DNA from: Sedimenticola hydrogenitrophicus
GTDB lineage: Bacteria; Pseudomonadota; Gammaproteobacteria; Chromatiales; Chromatiaceae
Assembly (NCBI RefSeq): GCF_025175675.1
Contig: NZ_JANIOA010000005.1
Span: 62,001 to 126,000 of the forward strand
Reading direction: 5' to 3'
Length of the DNA stretch: 64,000 bases
Shown here: positions 28,185 to 36,071 of the stretch, piece by piece
How positions within the stretch are numbered: the stretch's first letter is position 1
Layout: the number at the start of each line of letters is the position of its first letter
Made by a program: the position numbers and the translations under genes
The notes under the pieces: model-generated
Seen by the model: the letters and a program-made list of their open reading frames with translations, nothing else
The model's database searches: none
Told to the model about the DNA's origin: nothing

Positions 28185-28538
28185 TTAACTCAAATAGGAC
28201 TTGGCCTCTTCGCCCGGATTGGGCAGCCCGGCGATGCGCCAAACCTGGAGGCAGCCGCCGAAAAGCGCCTTCACCTCGCTCCTTGAAAGCTCACTGCTGC
28301 GGCATATCCGGCGCATGGGGGGGATGGCACCCAGCCGTAGATAGCGGTCGCGCACGAAGCGGATCACCCGCCAGTGGGCCGCCTGCAGGGGTGCGACGCC
28401 TTCCAGTTCGGCAAGCCGCTCCGCCACCCGATCATCCCAGACCGCCGCATCACACAGGAAACCGTCATCATCAAAACCGAGACTGGCCAATACGGAACCG
28501 TTTCTTGCAGATTCATCTACTCTCTGTACTGCGCTCAT
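28185..28538 (-). CDS. DsrC/TusE-family protein without the C-terminal cysteines
   Basis: A 117-aa protein of the DsrC/TusE/RspA family. The helical core and C-terminal arm are recognisable (AAHWRVIRFVRDRYL near 53-67; ALFGG..QVWRIAGLPNP near 91-107). In DsrC the arm holds two redox cysteines, in the ACK-AGLPKPTGC region; here the first is Trp100 and the penultimate one is missing, with a GEEAKSYLS tail instead. Cys96 is near but off register. It therefore cannot act as a DsrC-type sulfur carrier and resembles the group called RspA (regulatory sulfur-related). AGGAAG lies about seven bases before the ATG. It is divergent from cysB. Confidence 0.85.
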   Translation of the reverse strand: MSAVQRVDESARNGSVLASLGFDDDGFLCDAAVWDDRVAERLAELEGVAPLQAAHWRVIRFVRDRYLRLGAIPPMRRICRSSELSRSEVKALFGGCLQVWRIAGLPNPGEEAKSYLS

Positions 28539-28717
28539 TGAAAAGCTTCCTACAATGTTAATAGTCGCGGCGTGCTTCCGGTTGCTCCAGCAACGAGGAA
28601 TATGCTTGCACCAGACTATAGCGCGGCGAGACAATACATCAAAATAACTTTTCCGTCTATAGAAATAGTTGATTGTTATAGCGGCAATAAGAATCATTAT
28701 ATATATTGAGTCGCACC
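28539..28717. promoter_or_regulatory. Divergent promoter region between the DsrC-like gene and cysB
   Basis: 179 bp, markedly AT-rich toward cysB (TTGTTATAGCGGCAATAAGA, then CATTATATATATT). TTGTTA and CATTAT spaced about 17 bp could be -35/-10 boxes for cysB. LysR regulators commonly bind such divergent gaps and control both genes; a CysB site is inferred from position, not from a clear motif. Confidence 0.45.
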
Positions 28718-29692
28718 ATGAAATTACAACAGCTCCGTTTTCTCCTGGCAGTCGCCCAGAATGACCTGAACATTACCGCGGCCGCCGAGCGCCTGTTCAC
28801 TTCCCAACCCGGCGTAAGCAAGCAGATCCGCCTGCTGGAAGATGAGCTCGGTGTCACCATTTTCGAGCGGACCGGCCGCCAGTTGACCGGCATCACCGAT
28901 GCCGGCACGGCGATCATCAGCCGTGCCGAGGCGGTGCTCAGGGAAGTGGACTCGATCCGCGATGTGGCCAGCGAATTCAGCGATCCGCGCGCCGGCAGCC
29001 TCTCCATCGCCACCACCCACACCCAGGCCCGCTACGTCCTGCCACCCGTGATCAAGGCGTTTCGCGCACGCTACCCCGCGGTCGACCTGCAGATGCACCA
29101 GGGCAACCCGGAACAGATTTCCGAGATGGCGGCCGGCGGCGCGGTGGATTTCGCCATCGCCACCGAGGCAACGGTGGACTTCGGCAACCTCATCATGATG
29201 CCCTGCTATCACTGGAACCGGACCATCATCACCCCCTGCGACCATCCGTTGCGGGAGGTTCACCCCTTGACCCTGGAGGCGGTGGCGGAGTACCCGATCG
29301 TTACCTATGTGTTCGGCTTTACCGGCCGTTCCCAGCTCGACAAGGCGTTTCGCCGTCACGACCTGGAGCCGAATGTGGTGTTCACGGCGACCGATGCCGA
29401 TGTGATCAAAACCTATGTCAGACTGGGCCTCGGCATCGGCATCCTGGCTAAGATGGCCTACAGCCCCGATCAGGACAAAGACCTGTGCTCCCTCGATGCC
29501 ACGCACCTGTTTCCCCCGAGCACCACCCGGCTCGGCTTCAGGCCGGGCCTGTTCCTGCGGGCATACCATTACGATTTCATCCAACTGTTTGCCTCGCACC
29601 TGACCCGGGAACTGGTCGACAATGCCCTCGAAGCGGCCTCCGAACAGGAGCGAAACGCCCTTTTCAGCGACCTGGTGCTACAGGAGTATTAG
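28718..29692 (+). CDS. cysB: LysR-family transcriptional regulator CysB
   Basis: Master activator of cysteine and sulfur assimilation genes, sensing N-acetylserine/O-acetylserine. The N-terminus is almost the CysB consensus (MKLQQLRFLLAVAQNDLNIT), with the winged helix-turn-helix in residues 1-60 and an effector domain from about 90 with TTHTQARYVLP, the ligand-binding segment of CysB. 324 aa. The ATG at 28718 was chosen over a TTG four codons earlier because it matches family starts. Its divergent neighbour is a DsrC-like protein, which fits a sulfur-related regulon. Confidence 0.96.
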   Translation: MKLQQLRFLLAVAQNDLNITAAAERLFTSQPGVSKQIRLLEDELGVTIFERTGRQLTGITDAGTAIISRAEAVLREVDSIRDVASEFSDPRAGSLSIATTHTQARYVLPPVIKAFRARYPAVDLQMHQGNPEQISEMAAGGAVDFAIATEATVDFGNLIMMPCYHWNRTIITPCDHPLREVHPLTLEAVAEYPIVTYVFGFTGRSQLDKAFRRHDLEPNVVFTATDADVIKTYVRLGLGIGILAKMAYSPDQDKDLCSLDATHLFPPSTTRLGFRPGLFLRAYHYDFIQLFASHLTRELVDNALEAASEQERNALFSDLVLQEY

Positions 29693-29775
29693 TCCCGCAA
29701 CGGGGGCTGTGGTCTCGCAACAATCCTAAATAGGGCGTTCAATAGCCGTTTAGTTATCCCAATCCGGTTAGTAAG

Positions 29776-29856
29776 GAACCACGGATGGACACGGATATAC
29801 ACAGATAGGAGATGAAAATTCCGAATCCGTGTTTATCTGTGTGAATCCGTGGTTCT
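29776..29856. repeat. Inverted repeat GAACCACGGATGGACACGG
   Basis: The left arm GAACCACGGATGGACACGGA and the right arm (ATCCGTG..ATCTGTGTGAATCCGTGGTTC) are inverse copies around a short centre. It lies in the 520-bp gap after cysB. The remainder of the gap (29860-30212) is AT-rich and contains a small hairpin (CCTGAT..ATCAGG near 30087) but no gene that I can support. Confidence 0.75.
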
Positions 29857-30212
29857 CCAGGGTCCAGCCCATTATGAATTTTCCCGTTATGCCTCACCCC
29901 GCTGGCGTCCACCAAACCACCGGAGGGGTTATAGTAAATTTATTCTCGTTCATTTGCGGCTAAAAATGAATTCTCGCCAAATTTAGAATTGCTGGTGGCC
30001 TGGCCTCCCAACGGGGTTACGGAGGCAAAAAACCAAGCCCAAAATTGCGCTAAAACTTCGTATCGGAAACTATTGTCGAACGCCTGATTTTAAAATAAGA
30101 TCAGGCCGATTCCGCTCCTGCAGACCCTGCAGGACCCGGAGGTTTTATAGCTATTCAGGCGGTTCTCCTCTGCGTTCCGCCTGGGAAAAAGTTTCAATGA
30201 TGCGGGGTAAAA

Positions 30213-30599
30213 ATGAGCAAAAAGAATTATTGGCACGGTTTTCTTGAGGCTGGTACTAAAAGCTCACCGGTACTGCGCGACCTGAACCTGGAAACGGGCA
30301 ACGCCAACACCGTCTACCTCTATTCCCTGAACCGCAACAAGATCCTCGAATTCCAGGTGGGCATAGTCGAACCCAAGCTGCGCGAGCTCACCAAGGATGA
30401 ATCCTACCTGACCAGCCTGCTCAATACCGGTTATACCAAGGCGAAAAAAGAGTTCTCGCCGCGCGCCTCCATGCGCCTGAAACAAGTGGAACTGACCCCC
30501 CAGCCCAGCACCGCAAAGGTGGAGGCGGAATTGGATGAGATTGAAGATCCGGATCTGGAGGATGATCTGGATATCGATATGGATTTGGATGAGGACTAA
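30213..30599 (+). CDS. Small protein with strongly acidic tail, function unknown
   Basis: 128 aa, not recognised. There is no signal peptide or membrane segment. Residues 1-95 look like a compact alpha/beta domain (YWHGFLEAGTKSSPVLRDLN start; LNTGYTKAKKEFSPRASM middle). The last 25 residues are almost all Asp/Glu with Leu/Ile (EIEDPDLEDDLDIDMDLDED), a disordered acidic tail as in some DNA mimics or assembly partners. It stands alone on the plus strand behind an unusually long AT-rich leader of about 350 bp. Composition and third-base GC usage support a real gene. Confidence 0.7.
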   Translation: MSKKNYWHGFLEAGTKSSPVLRDLNLETGNANTVYLYSLNRNKILEFQVGIVEPKLRELTKDESYLTSLLNTGYTKAKKEFSPRASMRLKQVELTPQPSTAKVEAELDEIEDPDLEDDLDIDMDLDED

Positions 30600-30649
30600 G
30601 GGCTCCGAAACCCGATCATAGGGCGCCACATGGGTGCCGTCTGTTCGCA

Positions 30650-30718
30650 GGGGTCGGAGTCAAGCCGCACAATCATTGGAGAAATGACACCCGTTATTGG
30701 CGGCTTGACTCCGACCCC
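30650..30718. repeat. REP-like palindrome GGGGTCGGAGTCAAGCCGC
   Basis: A perfect 19-bp inverted repeat (GGGGTCGGAGTCAAGCCGC and its complement) around a 31-base loop. Copies with the same GGGGTCGGAGTCAA ends lie at 47813, 51485 and 60753, with a single arm at 56285. Ends of this type are typical of repeats moved by REP-associated tyrosine transposases; no such gene is in the window. The rest of the 210-bp gap holds nothing else visible. Confidence 0.85.
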
Positions 30719-30809
30719 GATTTCCGGGACAACAAGGCGGCACAGACTACGTGTCCACCCCGCGCGACTACGGACTAATCACTGGCCGCTCAATGCGGCC
30801 GGCACCGTT

Positions 30810-31931
30810 TCAGATCCCGGCCACCCGGTCACAGACGTAATCGACCTGCGTCTCGGTCATGGCCGGGAAGATCGGTAACGACAGGGTCTCGCCACACAGG
30901 CGATCCACGACCGGCAGATCCCCGGGGCGATAGCCGAGCCCGGCATAGATCCGCTGCAGATGCAGCCCCAGGGGATAGCACTGGCTGTTGCCTATCCGAT
31001 GCTCATTCAGGTGTGCCCGCAGCGCGTCCCGGCGGGGATGGCGGATGGTATAGAGATTGAACGCATGGCGCCCCTGGGCGGGGCGTAGCGGCGTCACCAG
31101 ATCGAGTCCGGCAAGCCGCGCGTCATACCAGTCGGCCACCTGGGTGCGGGCGGCGATATCCTGCTCCAGCTTCTCCAGCTTGATCCGCAACAGGGCGGCC
31201 TGCACCTCATCCAGGCGGCTGTTATAGCCCAGTTCATCATGGGTAAATGGTGCGCTGGCACCGTGATTGCGCAGTTTCAGCAGACGCTTCCGGATCACCT
31301 CGTCGCTGGTGCTGATCAGCCCGCCGTCGCCGTAGCAACCCAGCACCTTGGTGGGATAGAAACTGAAACAGCCGCTGTCCCCCAGACTGCCCACGGTGGA
31401 CTCCCCGGCACGCGCGCCAAATGCCTGGGCACCATCTTCAATGACCTTCAGGCCATGCTGCCGGGCCAACTGGTTCAGCCGCTCCATATCCGCCGGGTTA
31501 CCAAAAATATGCACCGGCAGGATCGCCCGGGTCCGCTCGTTGATCCGGGCCGCCACGCTCGCGGGGTCCAGATTGAAACTCGCCTCATCGATGTCGGCAA
31601 AAACCGGGGTCGCCCCGACCATGGAGATCGCCTCGGCGGTGGCGAAAAAGGTGAAGGGCGAGGTGATCACCTCATCCCCCGGGCCGATATCCAGGGCGCG
31701 TAGCGAAAGCACCAGGGCGTCGGTCCCGTTGGCTACCGCCACGGCGAACTCGCTGCCGATATACGCCGCCGCTTCCTGCTCGAAGGCACGCACATTGGGG
31801 CCAAGGATGAAGGCCCCGCCGGCCCCGATCGCCTCAATACGGCTGAACCACTCTGCCTGCAGGGTTTGAAACTCGTGCTGCAGACTGAGGTATGGCACAC
31901 CCTCGGGTGCTGTCTGTTGTGTCATTGTCAT
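30810..31931 (-). CDS. DegT/DnrJ/EryC1 aminotransferase, GnnB-like
   Basis: PLP-dependent sugar aminotransferase of 373 aa. Marks are ANGTDALVLSLRALDIGPGD, EDGAQAFGA and the PLP lysine in FYPTKVLGCYGDGG. Together with the upstream oxidoreductase (32190-33137) it could convert the 3-keto form of UDP-GlcNAc to the 3-amino sugar, as GnnB does in Acidithiobacillus; WlbC/VioA-type activities on other nucleotide sugars are alternatives. The frame stays open upstream through repeat copy 3, but the ATG at 31931 fits family starts. The repeat separates it from its presumed partner. Confidence 0.85.
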   Translation of the reverse strand: MTMTQQTAPEGVPYLSLQHEFQTLQAEWFSRIEAIGAGGAFILGPNVRAFEQEAAAYIGSEFAVAVANGTDALVLSLRALDIGPGDEVITSPFTFFATAEAISMVGATPVFADIDEASFNLDPASVAARINERTRAILPVHIFGNPADMERLNQLARQHGLKVIEDGAQAFGARAGESTVGSLGDSGCFSFYPTKVLGCYGDGGLISTSDEVIRKRLLKLRNHGASAPFTHDELGYNSRLDEVQAALLRIKLEKLEQDIAARTQVADWYDARLAGLDLVTPLRPAQGRHAFNLYTIRHPRRDALRAHLNEHRIGNSQCYPLGLHLQRIYAGLGYRPGDLPVVDRLCGETLSLPIFPAMTETQVDYVCDRVAGI

Positions 31932-31938
31932 ATCCAGA

Positions 31939-32104
31939 TTAGGGGCTCGCGCAAGAATAAGTTCCTGTATTCGGTCGCCCCTGGACCCCGCTGGCGGCGT
32001 TACGCTTTTTGCCAAGGGAACAGCCATTGCCTGCAAAGCGTGCCTTGCCAGCGGGGCCCAGGAACGCCCTCGGTACTACGGAATTATTCTTGCGCAAACC
32101 CTAA
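31939..32104. repeat. Palindromic repeat family A, copy 3 (166 bp)
   Basis: Full-length copy with ends TTAGGGGCTCGCGCAAGAAT and the inverse of TTAGGGTTTGCGCAAG, core on the minus strand as in copy 1. It begins 8 bp upstream of the aminotransferase start codon and lies between the two amino-sugar genes, where it fills most of the 258-bp gap. Confidence 0.88.
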
Positions 32105-32189
32105 GAGTAAAGAATTTTCCCCGCCCCGTTGCCCGGCGCCCCAAAACGGGAGCGCCGATGTCCGGTGCGATGCGCGTCCGGGAATCCGG

Positions 32190-33137
32190 TTACGCCCCGA
32201 GACGCCCCATGATCTCGGCCTTGACCCGCATGGCCACATCCAGCGCCTCAAGGCCTACCTGCCCGTCCACCAGCGGCGGCTTACCGGAGATCACGCTGGC
32301 GGCGAAGGCGGCCAGCTCGGCGTCCAGGGGTTTGACCGGCTCGATAGCCAGGCTCTCCATCACCACTTCGGGCCAGGCCTCGCCGGGTCGCGGCTTGGGA
32401 TAGGCGGTCTCGATGCGCTGGTCGATAAAATCGAGCGACTCGTAGCGGCTCTCCTCAAACACCCGGATACGCCGCATGCGCTTTTCCGAGACCCGGCTGG
32501 CGATCACATTGGCCACCGTGCCGTTGGCGAATTCCAGGCGGGCATTGGCGATATCCACATGCGACGTGAGCACCGGCGTACCCACCGCCGAGATGGCGAT
32601 GATTTCCGACTTCACCAGCGAGAGGATGATATCGATATCGTGAATCATCAGGTCCGAGACCACGTCCACGTCGGTGGCGCGCTCGACGAAGCCACCCATG
32701 CGGTGGGCCTCGATAAAACGCGGCTGGTGGATGCGCTCCGCCAGCGCCATGACGCCGGCATTGAAACGCTCGAGATGGCCGATCTGCAGAATGACGCCCG
32801 CGGCTTCGGCCAGTCGAACGATCTCCCTGCCGGCCTCGACCGTGGAGGCGATCGGCTTTTCCAGCAGCATGTGTACCCCGGCCTCAAGAAAAGGCCTGGC
32901 CTCATCCAGGTGGGCCGTGGTAGGCACCACGATACTGACCGCATCGACCTTTCCCAACAGCTCGCTGCTGCTGCCGAAGGCGGTGCAGCCGCACTCCTCG
33001 GCCACCCGCGCAGCGGTTTGCGGATCGGTATCGACCACACCGACCAGCTCCACATTTTCCATTCGGGAATAGATCAGGGCGTGAAACCGCCCCAGATAGC
33101 CGACTCCGACAACCCCCACGCGTAATTTTTTACTCAT
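32190..33137 (-). CDS. Gfo/Idh/MocA oxidoreductase, GnnA-like
   Basis: NAD(P)-dependent sugar dehydrogenase of 315 aa: Rossmann motif GVVGVGYLGRFHA at about 8-20, the EKP motif (LLEKPIAS) near 91, and the HDIDIIL segment near 166 with the family's catalytic-site His/Asp. The likely reaction is oxidation of C3 of UDP-GlcNAc, inferred from pairing with a DegT aminotransferase and similarity in organisation to GnnA/GnnB. WlbA-type oxidation of a uronic acid is an alternative, but no UDP-GlcNAc dehydrogenase or acetyltransferase is adjacent. Confidence 0.84.
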   Translation of the reverse strand: MSKKLRVGVVGVGYLGRFHALIYSRMENVELVGVVDTDPQTAARVAEECGCTAFGSSSELLGKVDAVSIVVPTTAHLDEARPFLEAGVHMLLEKPIASTVEAGREIVRLAEAAGVILQIGHLERFNAGVMALAERIHQPRFIEAHRMGGFVERATDVDVVSDLMIHDIDIILSLVKSEIIAISAVGTPVLTSHVDIANARLEFANGTVANVIASRVSEKRMRRIRVFEESRYESLDFIDQRIETAYPKPRPGEAWPEVVMESLAIEPVKPLDAELAAFAASVISGKPPLVDGQVGLEALDVAMRVKAEIMGRLGA

Positions 33138-33241
33138 TCACCACCCGGATTCAGTTCAGGACTGTTCGCATAACGCCGCGAACCTGAAAAACCGGCTGAT
33201 TTTAAACCATCTGGCCGTGAGTGGCATCTTCCGTAGGGCAA

Positions 33242-33403
33242 TCAGCCCCGCGGATTGCTATAGGAGTGACTCTGATCAACTGCCGCCGGCCGGTCCAGCA
33301 GGTGGAAGTGGATCGACAGAGTCGCCAGCAACGCCGCCCCGACCAGGGAGTAAAGGATAAGGAGAACATCCGGCTTGCGCCGGGGGTATTGGGCTCTGAA
33401 CAC
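33242..33403 (-). CDS. Small single-span membrane protein (53 aa)
   Basis: A short frame with a GTG start and a strong ribosome binding site (GGAGGT, five bases upstream). Residues 1-11 are basic (FRAQYPRRKPD), 12-36 form one hydrophobic helix (VLLILYSLVGAALLATLSI and following), and the tail is polar. Not recognised. The ideal Shine-Dalgarno, N-in charge pattern and placement in an otherwise empty gap of about 445 bp support it being real. Confidence 0.6.
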   Translation of the reverse strand: MFRAQYPRRKPDVLLILYSLVGAALLATLSIHFHLLDRPAAVDQSHSYSNPRG

Positions 33404-33582
33404 GTTACACCTCCGCCCGCATCACGGCTGCCAACCAGGGAGTGGAATCAAAGGGATCAAGGCATACTCTGCTACGAACGCGCCGCCGTGAAATTGACTC
33501 ACTTCACATCGTCCGGCAGTCGCCTCGGCGGTGACGCAAAAATGCCAACCCACCCGCAAATTCCGCCACTCCGCCGGCCGGC

Positions 33583-34038
33583 TCATTGGTCAGCCCCCTC
33601 GGTTGCCCCCGCCTCTTCCAGCAGCCGGATCACCGCCGGGTGCTTACCCAGATTGGCCCGCCGCAAAGCGCCGACGCCCGCCTTGTTCTTGAGATTGACA
33701 TCCGCACCGGCCTGGATCAGCGCCTCCACGGCCGCCGTATGACCAAAGGCGGCGGCATCCATCAGGGCACTGTTGCCGACCCCATCCACGGCATTCACAT
33801 CGGCCCCTGCGGCCAATAACGCCCGCAGGGTACGGGCATTGCCATTGAATGCCGCCAGCACCAGCGCGGGACGCCCGGCACTGTTGCTGGCATTGGCATC
33901 GGCACCCTGCGCCAACAGCGCCACCACCTGTCGCTCCTGCCCGAGACCGGCGGCCGCCAGCAGCAATTGATTGGCATCGGCCGCCCACGCCGCCACACAC
34001 CCCAGCCAGAGCAGCAGGAATATTGATCGCTTGTTCAT
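33583..34038 (-). CDS. Secreted ankyrin-repeat protein
   Basis: 151 aa after choosing the ATG that begins the signal peptide (MNKRSIFLLLWLG..AWAA, cleavage near residue 20). The mature part is about four ankyrin repeats, with the consensus ALLAQGADANA, ALLAAGADVNAVDGVGNSALMDAA and ALIQAGADVNLKNKAG. It is probably a periplasmic protein-binding module; some similar bacterial proteins protect against oxidative stress or act as inhibitors, but no partner gene is adjacent. It is divergent from apaG. Confidence 0.85.
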   Translation of the reverse strand: MNKRSIFLLLWLGCVAAWAADANQLLLAAAGLGQERQVVALLAQGADANASNSAGRPALVLAAFNGNARTLRALLAAGADVNAVDGVGNSALMDAAAFGHTAAVEALIQAGADVNLKNKAGVGALRRANLGKHPAVIRLLEEAGATEGADQ

Positions 34039-34192
34039 CCGCAGTATCCTATTGTCCACAACGCACATCAGAGAATCTCTCAACTATATAATTGAGCGAC
34101 CGGACAACCCATATCTGAAGCTGTCATAATACCTACGAGTCTGTCGTTTCAGATAAAATCCCGTCCATTGGTCAATCGAGTTACACCTGTCC

Positions 34193-34576
34193 ATGAGCAA
34201 ATCAGCACGCAACAGCATCGAGGTGGAGGTACGCACCGCCTATGTCGAAGCCGAGTCCGACCCGGCAGAGGATCGCTATGTGTTCGCCTACACCATCACC
34301 ATTCGCAATACCGGGGGGACCGGTGCCCGGCTGATCAGTCGCCACTGGCTCATTACCGACGCCAACGGCGACGTGCAGGAGGTATTCGGCGAAGGCGTGG
34401 TGGGACAGCAGCCGTTTCTGCGGCCGGGTGAGGATTTCGTCTATAGCAGTGGCACGGCACTGCCGACCCCGGTGGGAACCATGCAGGGCAGCTACCGGAT
34501 GCAGTCCGAAACGGGCGAACAGTTTGACGCCCCCATCGCCCCCTTCTCCCTGGCGCTGCCGCGAATCCTGCACTAG
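34193..34576 (+). CDS. apaG: ApaG (DUF525) protein
   Basis: 127-aa immunoglobulin-like protein of the ApaG/CorD family. Signature blocks are YVFAYTITIRNTG, RLISRHWLITDANG, VFGEGVVGQQPFLRPGE and F.YSSGT. Linked in E. coli to the apaGH operon and to divalent-metal phenotypes; it binds pyrophosphate-containing ligands in some species. Here apaG and apaH are separated by a yjdF-like gene, all three tightly spaced on one strand. Confidence 0.95.
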   Translation: MSKSARNSIEVEVRTAYVEAESDPAEDRYVFAYTITIRNTGGTGARLISRHWLITDANGDVQEVFGEGVVGQQPFLRPGEDFVYSSGTALPTPVGTMQGSYRMQSETGEQFDAPIAPFSLALPRILH

Positions 34577-34597
34577 CTCCATAACCGGATTGAATGC

Positions 34598-35227
34598 ATG
34601 AAGCGAACCATCGTCAAGGAACCGGCCGTGTTACTGCTGCTGGTCGCAGTGTCGCTGCTGTTCAGTGCGATTGATCCGGTGGCCGACCGGCTCACCTGGT
34701 TTCTGGAGACCGTGCCGGTGATGCTGGGTCTGGTACTGGTGATCTGGAGCAGGCCCGTGTTCCCCCTGACCCCGCTGCTCTACCGGCTGCTGGCCCTGCA
34801 CGCCATCATCCTGATCATTGGTGGCTACTACACCTATGCCGAGGTCCCCCTGTTCAACTGGCTGCGTGACAGCCTGGATCTGACACGCAACCACTATGAC
34901 CGGATCGGCCATCTGGCCCAGGGGTTCATCCCGGCCATACTGGCGCGGGAGATACTGCTGCGCCGCTCGCCGCTGGCCCCGGGTGGCTGGCTGCTGCTCA
35001 CGGTGACCAGCGTCTGCCTTGCATTCTCCGCCTTTTATGAAATGATCGAGTGGTGGACCGCCCTGATCAGCGAAGAGGCCTCGGCGGCCTTTCTCGGCAC
35101 CCAGGGCGACATCTGGGATACCCAATGGGACATGTTCCTGGCACTAACCGGTGCACTGCTCTCCCAACTGCTGCTGGGCGGCGTGCACGACCGACAACTG
35201 ACCACACTTCAGCGGGATGGATTCTGA
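34598..35227 (+). CDS. yjdF: YjdF-like DUF2238 membrane protein
   Basis: 209-aa inner-membrane protein with about six hydrophobic segments. The family signature is clear: HYDRIGHLAQGFIPAILARE near residue 100, FYEMIEWW near 148, and TQGDIWDTQWDMFLALTG near 169, with conserved acidic and aromatic residues inside membrane segments. Function unknown. It starts 21 bp after apaG and ends at the apaH start, so it belongs to that transcript. Confidence 0.9.
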   Translation: MKRTIVKEPAVLLLLVAVSLLFSAIDPVADRLTWFLETVPVMLGLVLVIWSRPVFPLTPLLYRLLALHAIILIIGGYYTYAEVPLFNWLRDSLDLTRNHYDRIGHLAQGFIPAILAREILLRRSPLAPGGWLLLTVTSVCLAFSAFYEMIEWWTALISEEASAAFLGTQGDIWDTQWDMFLALTGALLSQLLLGGVHDRQLTTLQRDGF

Positions 35228-35228
35228 T

Positions 35229-36062
35229 ATGGCGCTGTATGCCATCGGCGATGTTCAAGGCTGTTACCGGGAGCTGATACGGCTACTGAAACAGATCAAG
35301 TACAACCCCGACCATGACACCCTCTGGTTTGCCGGAGACCTGGTCAACCGGGGACCCGATTCCCTGAAAACCCTGCGCTTCGTCAAGGGGCTGGGGGATG
35401 GTGCCACCGTGGTACTGGGTAACCATGATCTGCACCTGCTGGCCCTGTCGCAGGGCAACATGAAGCATGCGGAAAAGGACCACACGCTGTGCGAGGTGCT
35501 GAAGGCCAAAGACCGGGACGAGCTGCTGGAGTGGCTGCGCCACCGTCCGCTGATGCACCACTGTCCGGAACGGGGCTACAGTCTGATTCACGCCGGCCTG
35601 CCACCGCAGTGGGACCTGGCAACGGCGCTGCGCTGCGCAGCCGAGGTGGAGGGGGTGTTGCAAAGTGACGGACTCGGGGAGCTGTGTCTAAAGATGTACG
35701 GCAATGAGCCCAGCTGCTGGTCGGACGAGCTGCGGGGCATGGAGCGTCAGCGTTTTATCATCAACTGCTTTACCCGCCTGCGCTTCTGCGATGACCAGGG
35801 CAACCTGGCGTTGAAGGAGAAACGGGCGCCGGGACACCAGCCCCCAAGCTACCAGCCCTGGTTTGCCCTGCCCGGGCGCGCCACCCGCGACCAGCGTATC
35901 CTGTTCGGTCACTGGTCGACCCTGGGCTATCACCACAGCCACAACAGCTGGTGCCTGGATAGCGGCTGCCTCTGGGGCGGCAAGCTGACGGCACTGCAGA
36001 TCCGCGGGGAGAAACCGCCCAAGGTGGTGCAGGTTGACTGCAGCGGCTACAAGAAACCCTGA
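35229..36062 (+). CDS. apaH: Symmetrical diadenosine tetraphosphatase
   Basis: Hydrolyses Ap4A to two ADP and also removes Np4 caps from RNA. Metallophosphatase motifs are complete: GDVQGCY near 8, WFAGDLVNRGPDS near 34, VLGNHDLHLLAL near 61, HAGLPPQWD near 119 and a C-terminal FGHWSTLG. About 277 aa. An ATG at 35217, overlapping yjdF, is in frame; the ATG at 35229 gives the usual family N-terminus. It converges on folA with a 9-bp gap. Confidence 0.96.
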   Translation: MALYAIGDVQGCYRELIRLLKQIKYNPDHDTLWFAGDLVNRGPDSLKTLRFVKGLGDGATVVLGNHDLHLLALSQGNMKHAEKDHTLCEVLKAKDRDELLEWLRHRPLMHHCPERGYSLIHAGLPPQWDLATALRCAAEVEGVLQSDGLGELCLKMYGNEPSCWSDELRGMERQRFIINCFTRLRFCDDQGNLALKEKRAPGHQPPSYQPWFALPGRATRDQRILFGHWSTLGYHHSHNSWCLDSGCLWGGKLTALQIRGEKPPKVVQVDCSGYKKP

Positions 36063-36071
36063 TCACGCCTG

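Noticed and set aside
29860-30212. Known riboswitch upstream of the acidic-tailed protein
   Set aside because: AT-rich and with small hairpins, but I could not match it to any riboswitch core; left as an uncharacterised leader.
33221-33742. A 173-residue plus-strand frame over the ankyrin gene region
   Set aside because: It runs antisense to the ankyrin repeats and the small membrane gene, with a Ser/Arg/Pro-rich shadow composition.
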